A DNA stretch of 64,000 nucleotides from an uncultured Collinsella sp. (GTDB lineage: Bacteria > Actinomycetota > Coriobacteriia > Coriobacteriales > Coriobacteriaceae), in the NCBI GenBank assembly GCA_900541125.1, contig UQIK01000004.1:1-64000 (forward strand), given 5' to 3'. Positions 42,286 to 48,861 of the stretch are shown piece by piece. The position numbers and the translations under genes were made by a program. Below the pieces are notes generated by a model. It had not been told where the DNA came from. It was given only the letters and a program-made list of their open reading frames with translations, and did not search any database. How positions within the stretch are numbered: position 1 is the first letter of the stretch; the number at the start of each line of letters is the position of its first letter.

Positions 42286-44631
42286 ATGGAAACGCTTGAA
42301 CGCAACGAGTGGGCAGACGTTGCCCAACTAGTCGAGATCACGAGCGATGCTGTCATCATCTGCGAGCTCGACGGAACCATTCTGCATGTGAATAATCGCT
42401 TACTTGGTTTGATGTGCGAGGAACGCGCCGACGTCATCGGTGGAGATGTTAAAGACGTCCTGTACTCGTCCGCCTTTGAACGTGCGACGGAACATCGTCT
42501 GCCATTTGAAACTGATGGCTCCGAGAACGAACTGATGCTCAAGTTGAGTGACGGCTCTTTTATTCCCGTCTTGGTTCGTGCGGGCTCCGTAACGCCTCCG
42601 CGCATCTTTGGGCGCCGCGCGCCACGTGTTCTGGTCGCGCTTCACAGTATCGAGGAACAGTATTCTCACGACCGTCAACTCAAGCGTGCGTTATCGGAGC
42701 TTAGAGTGGCGAACAAGCGTCTCTCTGGCACGCTCTCGGTCATTATGAGCACTGTGGGCTCCGATGAGTTACCCAGCCTGCTTGATACCGTTTTGAACCA
42801 GCTTGTAGGAACGATCGATGCTTCGGGTGCCGCTATCTATTTTTCTGAGAGCGGCGGCTTTAAGCTTCGCGGTGTCTCCAAGGAGCTGTACGACAGCTAC
42901 CTGCCCGAGTTTTTGCCGTATGGCGCTGGCATTCCGACGTATGTTCTTCGCGAGTCGCGTGCCTGTCGCTTGTCGATTCAACAGGACCTTGAGGGCGATA
43001 GGGCCGCCTCCGGTATGTTCATGGACCTGGACAATCGTTCTAAGCACCTGTTGCGCGTGCAGGATATGCCTCCGTACCGCAGCGAGATCTGTCTTCCCGT
43101 TTTTTACGGTACGCAGATCCTTGGCGTGCTGGAAGTTGGTTGGAAACGCCCCCAGGCACCGCTCGCCTATGACGTTAATGTACTCGAGGTCATTTGCGAT
43201 TACCTGTCTATCCAGCTGGTCGGCATGGCATCGAGCCTTCGTTCTCGTCGTACGGCCGAGCTTGGCCGCTCGCTCAATGTCTTACGTGATGAGTTGTTTA
43301 CCTTTCTAGACGATTCCGCCGCGGCTACCCAGGCGGTATCGTCCGAGATCTGCAATATGCTCAACTGCCATTTTTGTCCTGTTGAGTATGACGCCAGTCT
43401 GGACTCCTACGTCATAGATTTTGAAGGCGGCAGTCGCGTTGCCTTGCCGGACGATCCCGAGAAGCTTTTCTTTTCCACGACGGCGCCGGCGGCACGTCTG
43501 GGGGCTGGCCCTGATGGCTTTGAGGCATCTGTTTTGGGCGGCACGAGTGCCGAGGACCTTAAACACGTCCGTATAACTCGCGTTGACGAATCGATGCCTA
43601 TGGGAGGCTGGCTTAGGGCGCATGGTCTGCCTTGTCAAGGTCTCTACGTCGACTCCGGCATCGAGGCGGGGCGCCTGCGCTCTGAGGGTGATGGCAAACA
43701 CAGTAACGACGCGATTGTTCCTGCTTCTGTTGCGAAGAGCCCGACGACGCGCGCGCTGCTGCTTCGTGATGGTAGCCAAGAGCCGATTGATGACCTTGAA
43801 TATGACTACTTGGTGCACTTAGCGCATGATTTTGAACTGATCCACGAAGGCGAATCTCAAAAGCGCGAGGAGCGCCATATCGCTCAGACCCTCCAGATCG
43901 GCATGAGAAATTCCCTGGGGGATGTTCCGGGTATCGCAACCGATTCGGTGTACCTGTCTGCCACGAATTCGGCGTTGGTCGGCGGCGATTTCTATACGCT
44001 CATTCGTCTTCCCGACGACTGCGCCGTCATGATTCTGGGTGATGTGTCTGGCAAAGGCATTGAGGCCGCATCGATGTCCGCGCTCGTCAAGACGGCCCTG
44101 ACGGCATATGCCTGGGAGGGCGCTGGACCGGCCCGCATGGCACGCTCCCTTAACAGCATGCTCATGGGCTTTTCGAGGGTCGAGACGTTCGTGACGGCCT
44201 TTATCGCCAAGATTGACCTTAAAGCCGGACGCGCAACGTATTGTTCGGCGGGCCATCCTCCGACCATGGTCATCAGGCCAGAGTCGATGCCGCTGGGTGG
44301 CGGCGAGGCTCGTGGGGGAGAGGTAGAGCTGCTTGGATGCCAATCGGGTGTAATCGGTGCCTTTGAGAGCATGGTGTACGAGACAGGCGTGTTTACGTTC
44401 GCCCCCGGCGACATGCTCTTCATGTATACGGATGGAACGATTGAGGCCCGCGACCGCGCCGGAGCGTTCTTTGGCGAGCAGCGCTTGCGCGACCTTCTGC
44501 TTTCTGTTTCGGGGGAGGGCGTGTCGGGCATTTGCGGCAAGGTCTTGGGCGAGCTTGACCGATTTACCGAATCGGCGCTGGACGATGACATTGCATTGGT
44601 GTCCCTTGAGTTTTTACGGGGTCGTTCATAG
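42286..44631 (+). CDS. PAS-GAF-SpoIIE serine phosphatase (partner-switching regulator)
   Basis: Soluble sensor phosphatase of 781 residues. Residues about 12-110 are a PAS domain (SDAVIICELDGTILHVNNRLLGL). About 150-310 are a GAF domain (LDTVLNQLVGTIDASGAAIYFSE; LPVFYGTQILGVLEVGW). A less clear middle region follows (about 330-520). The C-terminus from about 530 is a PP2C/SpoIIE phosphatase: GGDFYTLIRL at 566, LGDVSGKGIEAASM near 585, CSAGHPPTMVI, MLFMYTDGTIEA and DDDIALVSLEF supply the metal Asp residues. It should dephosphorylate a STAS anti-sigma antagonist, and the next gene encodes one. The signal is unknown. ATG 42286 is preferred over GTG 42274; neither has a perfect site. Confidence 0.88.
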   Translation: METLERNEWADVAQLVEITSDAVIICELDGTILHVNNRLLGLMCEERADVIGGDVKDVLYSSAFERATEHRLPFETDGSENELMLKLSDGSFIPVLVRAGSVTPPRIFGRRAPRVLVALHSIEEQYSHDRQLKRALSELRVANKRLSGTLSVIMSTVGSDELPSLLDTVLNQLVGTIDASGAAIYFSESGGFKLRGVSKELYDSYLPEFLPYGAGIPTYVLRESRACRLSIQQDLEGDRAASGMFMDLDNRSKHLLRVQDMPPYRSEICLPVFYGTQILGVLEVGWKRPQAPLAYDVNVLEVICDYLSIQLVGMASSLRSRRTAELGRSLNVLRDELFTFLDDSAAATQAVSSEICNMLNCHFCPVEYDASLDSYVIDFEGGSRVALPDDPEKLFFSTTAPAARLGAGPDGFEASVLGGTSAEDLKHVRITRVDESMPMGGWLRAHGLPCQGLYVDSGIEAGRLRSEGDGKHSNDAIVPASVAKSPTTRALLLRDGSQEPIDDLEYDYLVHLAHDFELIHEGESQKREERHIAQTLQIGMRNSLGDVPGIATDSVYLSATNSALVGGDFYTLIRLPDDCAVMILGDVSGKGIEAASMSALVKTALTAYAWEGAGPARMARSLNSMLMGFSRVETFVTAFIAKIDLKAGRATYCSAGHPPTMVIRPESMPLGGGEARGGEVELLGCQSGVIGAFESMVYETGVFTFAPGDMLFMYTDGTIEARDRAGAFFGEQRLRDLLLSVSGEGVSGICGKVLGELDRFTESALDDDIALVSLEFLRGRS

Positions 44632-44709
44632 ACGACGCTGGGCGGGCTGAATCCGTACGGTTGGGGAAACGAATGCATCGAGTGGGCTTTTTTGGGGAAC
44701 CATGGTCGT

Positions 44710-45456
44710 ATGAATGAGTGGAATGACATAGCGGTTTTGACGCCACCAGGCGATATCGACATCGCCACGGTGCCTGCGCTGCGTCGGCGGTTGGATGCTT
44801 TGATTGGCCGCGGCGTGCGTCGTGTCGTCATCAACTGTCAGGCTGTTAGCTTTATCGATTCGACGGGCTTGGCATTCCTGCTTACGCGCGCTCGTGAGCT
44901 CATGAGGCGAGAAGGCCTGCTTTCGCTCGTCAATGCATCAGGTGAAGTTGTTCGCTTTTTGGAGATTGCTCGTCTTGTCGATATCCTTCATGTCGCGGGG
45001 CCAGCACGGGAGTCTGTTCCCGCTATTCCGGTGGGGGAGCTGCCTCGCTGGAGTAAGAGCGTCGAGGTCCGTCAGGGTATCGAGAATCTTCCATACTACC
45101 GACATCGCATCGCCGAACTCCTTGAATCGCTTCCGTTGCGCCGTGACGAGCGCTACGATGTCGCATTGGCGTCGGGGGAGGCGCTGGGTAATGCCTATGA
45201 CCATGCGAGCGGTATCGGGTGCGTCCTGACGGTTCAGGCCTATGGCGATCGCGTTGTGGTTGAGGTGCTTGATCGAGGTGCCGGCTATTCTATCGATGAA
45301 ACGAGCGAGCCGGTTGCATCTGAGGAACGCGGCCGTGGTATCAAGCTTATGCGCATGCTCGTCGATAACGTGGAGGTTGCTCGTCGTACGGACGGCGCCG
45401 GCACGCGCGTGCAGATGGTGAAGCTGTTTAGCGGAGCGCTGGAATCGTGTGCCTAG
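44710..45456 (+). CDS. STAS-HATPase fusion: anti-sigma antagonist joined to anti-sigma kinase
   Basis: Single 248-residue protein that joins two partner-switching parts normally on separate chains. Residues 1 to about 100 are a STAS domain like SpoIIAA/RsbV, with the phosphorylation site in SFIDSTGLAFL (Ser51). Residues about 115-245 are a GHKL ATPase like SpoIIAB/RsbW: N-box with Glu157, Asn161 and His165 (EALGNAYDHA), DRGAGYS at 188-194, and ERGRGIKLMRML. The preceding gene encodes the matching SpoIIE-type phosphatase. No sigma factor lies nearby, so the target is unknown; it may be a sigma factor elsewhere or a non-sigma partner. The start is uncertain (ATG 44710, weak site; TTG 44692 possible). 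Confidence 0.85.
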   Translation: MNEWNDIAVLTPPGDIDIATVPALRRRLDALIGRGVRRVVINCQAVSFIDSTGLAFLLTRARELMRREGLLSLVNASGEVVRFLEIARLVDILHVAGPARESVPAIPVGELPRWSKSVEVRQGIENLPYYRHRIAELLESLPLRRDERYDVALASGEALGNAYDHASGIGCVLTVQAYGDRVVVEVLDRGAGYSIDETSEPVASEERGRGIKLMRMLVDNVEVARRTDGAGTRVQMVKLFSGALESCA

Positions 45457-45507
45457 CCAATCGCTTTAGCGCGTTTGGCTACTAAGAACATGCGGCAGAC
45501 AAGTTTT

Positions 45508-45549
45508 TTGAAAAAAGTACTTGCGTCTTTTGGACAACTCGCGTAAATT
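45508..45549 (+). promoter_or_regulatory. Promoter of the tRNA-Gly/Cys/Gly group
   Basis: TTGCGT (45521-45526), 17-bp spacer, TAAATT (45544-45549), preceded by the A/T palindrome core TTTTTTGAAAAAA (45504-45516) as at tRNA-Leu. Confidence 0.78.
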
Positions 45550-45561
45550 AATAACCCGCAA

Positions 45562-45637
45562 GCGGACATGGCTCAGTTGGTAGAGCACAACCTTGCCAAG
45601 GTTGGGGTCGCGGGTTCGAGCCCCGTTGTCCGCTCCA
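45562..45637 (+). tRNA. tRNA-Gly(GCC), copy 1
   Basis: 76 nt with encoded CCA. Acceptor GCGGACA/TGTCCGC, anticodon loop TTGCCAA gives GCC, T loop GTTCGAGCC. Identical in sequence to the copies at 45788 and 48076. Confidence 0.97.
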
Positions 45638-45647
45638 TTGCATTTCC

Positions 45648-45670
45648 GGACCGTTTAGGCGGTCCTTTTT
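45648..45670 (+). terminator. Terminator between tRNA-Gly and tRNA-Cys
   Basis: GGACCG (45648-45653) pairs with CGGTCC (45660-45665), five T follow. It ends one base before tRNA-Cys, which has no clear promoter of its own, so read-through or processing must supply tRNA-Cys. Confidence 0.7.
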
Positions 45671-45671
45671 C

Positions 45672-45745
45672 GGCGAAGTGGCCAAGTGGTAAGGCAGAGG
45701 CCTGCAAAGCCTTTACCCCCGGTTCGAATCCGGGCTTCGCCTCCA
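45672..45745 (+). tRNA. tRNA-Cys(GCA)
   Basis: 74 nt with encoded CCA. Acceptor GGCGAAG/CTTCGCC with discriminator U, anticodon loop CTGCAAA gives GCA, T loop GTTCGAATC. U at position 73 and the GCA anticodon are the identity elements for cysteine. Confidence 0.97.
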
Positions 45746-45754
45746 GGCAACATC

Positions 45755-45780
45755 CGGGCGCTCCGGCGCCCGTTTTGTTT
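45755..45780 (+). terminator. Terminator after tRNA-Cys
   Basis: CGGGCGC (45755-45761) pairs with GCGCCCG (45766-45772), followed by TTTTGTTT. Confidence 0.88.
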
Positions 45781-45787
45781 TACATAT

Positions 45788-45863
45788 GCGGACATGGCTC
45801 AGTTGGTAGAGCACAACCTTGCCAAGGTTGGGGTCGCGGGTTCGAGCCCCGTTGTCCGCTCCA
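45788..45863 (+). tRNA. tRNA-Gly(GCC), copy 2
   Basis: 76 nt with encoded CCA, identical to copy 1 at 45562. It lies 8 bp after the tRNA-Cys terminator and has no recognisable promoter in the 42-bp spacer. Confidence 0.97.
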
Positions 45864-45872
45864 ACTATCTTA

Positions 45873-45899
45873 CGCGGTTCTAACGAACCGCGTTTTTTT
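45873..45899 (+). terminator. Terminator after tRNA-Gly copy 2
   Basis: CGCGGTTC (45873-45880), loop TAAC, GAACCGCG (45885-45892), then seven T. Confidence 0.92.
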
Positions 45900-45910
45900 G
45901 TTGACGCTGC

Positions 45911-46014
45911 GCGAGCCCCGGGCACCCCATCTTGCCCCTCAATCGTCGGTCGCGTACATAAAGTACGCTTCCCTCCTCTTTCGCGGCAACCTGGGGCACC
46001 CGGAGCCCGCTCGC
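45911..46014. repeat. Long imperfect hairpin, family II copy E
   Basis: Arms 45911-45936 and 45985-46014 pair with a 4-nt bulge. The core contains CGTCGGTCGCGTAC (45944-45957) and GTACGCTTCCCTCCTCTTTC (45963-45982), nearly identical to copy B read on the minus strand. Flanking strands CACCCCATCTTG (45923-45934) and CAACCTGGGGCACC (45987-46000) match copy A. The remaining 46015-46200 before the glucosidase gene shows no other feature. Confidence 0.85.
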
Positions 46015-46200
46015 TGTCGTGGCCGGGAAAGTGGGTCTTCCGTTCTTTTCACTAATCGGTCGATTCGTCCCAGGAGGCTTGAACCCGAGAGGGGGCGAGG
46101 GTTTTGGGGCGTGGCTGCGGCGTTGTTTGTCGCGAATGTTCGCTTTGGGCGTATCATCGTGGGCATCTCGCAAAACCTCGTTGCAAGGGAGACTCATCCC

Positions 46201-47934
46201 ATGGCTACAGAAAAGTCCTCGTCGCGCTCATGGATGTCCGATGCCGCGATCTATCAGATCTACCCGCGCTCGTTTAAGGATTCGACTGGTTCGGGTCTGG
46301 GCGATATCGCGGGCATTACCCAGCAGATGGACTATCTTGAGCGGCTGGGTATCGAGGCCATCTGGCTGAGTCCGTTTTACCCATCGCCTCTTGTCGATGG
46401 CGGCTATGATGTGGCGGACTACTGCGATGTCGACCCACGGCTCGGCTCGCTTGACGACTTCGATGACATGATCGCTGCGGCTCACGTGCGCGGCATCAAG
46501 GTCATCGTCGACATCGTGCCCAACCATTCATCCAACCAGCACCCCTGGTTCAAGGCCGCTCTTGCCGCCGGCCCCGGATCGCCCGAGCGCGCCCGCTATA
46601 TCTTCCGCGATGGTCGCGGCGAACATGGCGAGCTGCCTCCCACCAATTGGAATGCCAACTTTGGCGGCCCCGCCTGGACGCGTGTCGCGGACGGTCAGTG
46701 GTATCTGCACATGTTTACGCCCGAGCAGCCGGACTTTGACTGGTCGTGCCCCGAGGTTCATGCGTTCTTTTGCGACGTCCTGGCGTTTTGGAGCGATCGA
46801 GGCGTCGATGGCTTTCGCATTGATGTGGCGCACGGTCTTGCCAAGGATCTCGACCGCGATGACCTCGACCGGTGGCATCTCGCCGAGGGCGATGACATGG
46901 TTGACGACGGCACCCATCCGCTGTGGGATCGCAACGAGGTCCACGAGATCTATCGCGAGTGGCGTCGCGTGTTCGACCGCTATGATCCGCCGCGCAGCGC
47001 CGTTGCCGAGGCGTGGGTGCTGCCCGAGCGTCAGTATCTCTACGCGCGTCCCAGCGAGCTTGGTCAGACATTTAACTTTGAGTTCGCCAAGGCCACTTGG
47101 ACCTATGATGACATGCACGCTGCAATCGAGGAGGGCTTGAAGGCGGCCATCGAATCCGATTCCGCCTCGACCTGGGTACTCTCCAACCACGACGTGCCGC
47201 GCGTGGCGACACGCTATGCCCTGCCGCAAATCAAGGCGACGCGCTACCACCAGATTGCGCTCGACTGGCTCTTACGCGACGGGTCGTCTTATGACGAGGA
47301 CCGTGAATTCGGCGAGCGCCGCGCGCGGGCGGCCCTTTTGCTTGAGCTGGCGCTTCCGGGCTCGGCATACGTGTATCAGGGTGAGGAGCTCGGCCTTTTT
47401 GAGGTGGCTGACATTCCGTGGGCTGCACTCGAAGATCCCACTGCGACCAATACGCACGGACCGAAGCGCGAGAAGGGGCGCGACGGCTGTCGTGTGCCCC
47501 TGCCATGGGTAGCGGCGGACGATCCCACGCAGGGCGGATCGTTTGGGTTTTCGCCTGCGGACGCCGATGCGGCGCCCCATCTGCCGCAGCCTGCATGGTT
47601 TTCCGATTACGCTGCCGATAGAGAAGAAGCGGACCCGACATCGATGCTTGCGCTCTATCGTGACGCCCTCTGGCTGCGGCGCAAGCTGCACGGGTGCGCC
47701 AACGATCTTGCGTGGCTCGATCTTGACGGGCGCACCGGCCTTGCGGATGGTGCCGAGGGCGCTGAGGGCGGCGTCATCGCCTATCGCCGCGACAACGGCT
47801 GGGCGTGTGTGACGAACTTCGGTGCAGCACCCGTGGAGCTGCCGGCGGGCAGGGTCCTGCTCACCTCATCACCGCTTGCAGACGGCAGGCTCGCGCAGGA
47901 CAGCTCCGCCTGGATCATGCTCGGTGAGATATAG
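46201..47934 (+). CDS. GH13 alpha-glucosidase (oligo-1,6-glucosidase type)
   Basis: Cytoplasmic glycoside hydrolase, family 13, likely releasing glucose from the non-reducing end of alpha-glucosides (isomaltose, maltose, trehalose-6-phosphate or sucrose are all possible for this subfamily). The TIM barrel shows AIYQIYPRSFKDS at the start, DIVPNHSS, GFRIDVAHG (nucleophile Asp), AVAEAWV (acid/base Glu) and LSNHDVPR (stabilising Asp). A C-terminal beta domain follows. 577 residues and no signal peptide. ATG 46201 has AAGGGAG upstream; the open frame extends back over tRNA genes and is not coding there. It stands alone, with no sugar transporter beside it. Confidence 0.88.
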   Translation: MATEKSSSRSWMSDAAIYQIYPRSFKDSTGSGLGDIAGITQQMDYLERLGIEAIWLSPFYPSPLVDGGYDVADYCDVDPRLGSLDDFDDMIAAAHVRGIKVIVDIVPNHSSNQHPWFKAALAAGPGSPERARYIFRDGRGEHGELPPTNWNANFGGPAWTRVADGQWYLHMFTPEQPDFDWSCPEVHAFFCDVLAFWSDRGVDGFRIDVAHGLAKDLDRDDLDRWHLAEGDDMVDDGTHPLWDRNEVHEIYREWRRVFDRYDPPRSAVAEAWVLPERQYLYARPSELGQTFNFEFAKATWTYDDMHAAIEEGLKAAIESDSASTWVLSNHDVPRVATRYALPQIKATRYHQIALDWLLRDGSSYDEDREFGERRARAALLLELALPGSAYVYQGEELGLFEVADIPWAALEDPTATNTHGPKREKGRDGCRVPLPWVAADDPTQGGSFGFSPADADAAPHLPQPAWFSDYAADREEADPTSMLALYRDALWLRRKLHGCANDLAWLDLDGRTGLADGAEGAEGGVIAYRRDNGWACVTNFGAAPVELPAGRVLLTSSPLADGRLAQDSSAWIMLGEI

Positions 47935-48015
47935 GAGCCTCTTGCGGCGAGTTTGCGTTTGTCTGCGCCTTCCGTGGCGGCTGATGTCTTCGCGAGGTTC
48001 GCGAGGGCGTCGCAA

Positions 48016-48063
48016 AACTTTTCAAAAAAAGTTCTTGCATAGGATGCGGTCATCACGTAAGAT
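48016..48063 (+). promoter_or_regulatory. Promoter of tRNA-Gly copy 3 and tRNA-Val
   Basis: TTGCAT (48035-48040), 17-bp spacer, TAAGAT (48058-48063). The A/T inverted repeat AACTTTT/AAAAGTT (48016-48033) overlaps the usual UP position, as at the other two tRNA promoters. Confidence 0.8.
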
Positions 48064-48075
48064 TAATCCTCGTAA

Positions 48076-48151
48076 GCGGACATGGCTCAGTTGGTAGAGC
48101 ACAACCTTGCCAAGGTTGGGGTCGCGGGTTCGAGCCCCGTTGTCCGCTCCA
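48076..48151 (+). tRNA. tRNA-Gly(GCC), copy 3
   Basis: 76 nt with encoded CCA, identical to the copies at 45562 and 45788. Three bases separate it from tRNA-Val, so the two share a transcript. Confidence 0.97.
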
Positions 48152-48154
48152 TTT

Positions 48155-48229
48155 GGGCGTTTAGCTCAGGGGGAGAGCGCTTCCCTGACACGGAAGAGGT
48201 CAGAAGTTCAAATCTTCTAACGCCCACCA
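48155..48229 (+). tRNA. tRNA-Val(GAC)
   Basis: 75 nt with encoded CCA. Acceptor GGGCGTT/AACGCCC, anticodon loop CTGACAC gives GAC, T loop GTTCAAATC. It reads GUC and GUU, GUC being very common in this window. Confidence 0.97.
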
Positions 48230-48237
48230 AATGTTCG

Positions 48238-48274
48238 CAGCTCAGAGGCTACGTCCTCTGGGCTGTTTTGTTTT
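48238..48274 (+). terminator. Terminator after tRNA-Val
   Basis: CAGCTCAGAGG (48238-48248) pairs with CCTCTGGGCTG (48255-48265) with one G-U pair; TTTTGTTTT follows. The stretch 48275-48585 holds no supported gene. Confidence 0.9.
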
Positions 48275-48589
48275 GCTACCAAGCACGCCGCCAAATAAGC
48301 CACCAAATATTGATCCAAGGTCCGTACGCGATGGTCTTCGCATCCCGTAGAGGTGCCGGCAGATTGCATACGTCCTGGCCGATCGTGACCGCAACATGTT
48401 GGTCAAGCATAATCTTTTGGATTCTTTTGGCGTGGGCGGCTTGGTTTTGGTAGGATTTGTCAGCGGCTTGACTAAGGGGGTTTTATAACTGCCATGCAGG
48501 TAGCCGTGTTGGTAACGTTTTACCGACTTGCCAAGAACCCCTCATTTTTAATGCGTCTGCAAAATGACTAATTGCTTTGACCTGCTGAA

Positions 48590-48637
48590 ACACTATATGT
48601 TGTGTTTGACCTAAAAAAAGAATACAGGATATAGATG
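48590..48637 (+). promoter_or_regulatory. nrdD promoter with tandem NrdR boxes
   Basis: ACACTATATGTTGTGT (48590-48605) fits the NrdR box consensus ACACWATATATWGTGT at 15 of 16 positions. A weaker box (48622-48637, about 10 of 16) starts 32 bp later, the usual three-turn spacing. The -35 box TTGACC (48606-48611) adjoins the first box and the -10 (ATATAG, 48629-48634) lies inside the second, so NrdR binding would block the promoter. The leader to nrdD is about 220 nt and holds only small hairpins. Confidence 0.8.
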
Positions 48638-48861
48638 CCTCTTTGTCGTATGATAGATGGCGGACAGAGAACGAGAACCTTATTCGCCCCATTTGGATAG
48701 ATCTTTGAGCCCCTTGATTGGTTGCGAGGATTGTCCGCATGAGGGCCTATGGTTATCGAGAACACAGATTGCGCGACGGCGCCGCAAGACAGGGGCAAGC
48801 CCTGCCGGGTATCGTTTGGCTCTGAAGCGCGATGAGGCTACGACGCGAAAGAGGCAAGAGG

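Noticed and set aside
45568..46200. Upstream extension of the GH13 frame over the tRNA genes
   Set aside because: It would translate tRNA-Gly and tRNA-Cys; the real N-terminus is at ATG 46201.
45562..48151. CRISPR-like repeats
   Set aside because: The three identical 76-bp units are complete tRNA-Gly genes with unequal spacing.
48266..48480. Small ORFs on either strand downstream of tRNA-Val (about 40-44 codons each)
   Set aside because: No ribosome site, no recognisable protein and no integrase or att repeat beside the tRNA; a mobile-element remnant cannot be supported.
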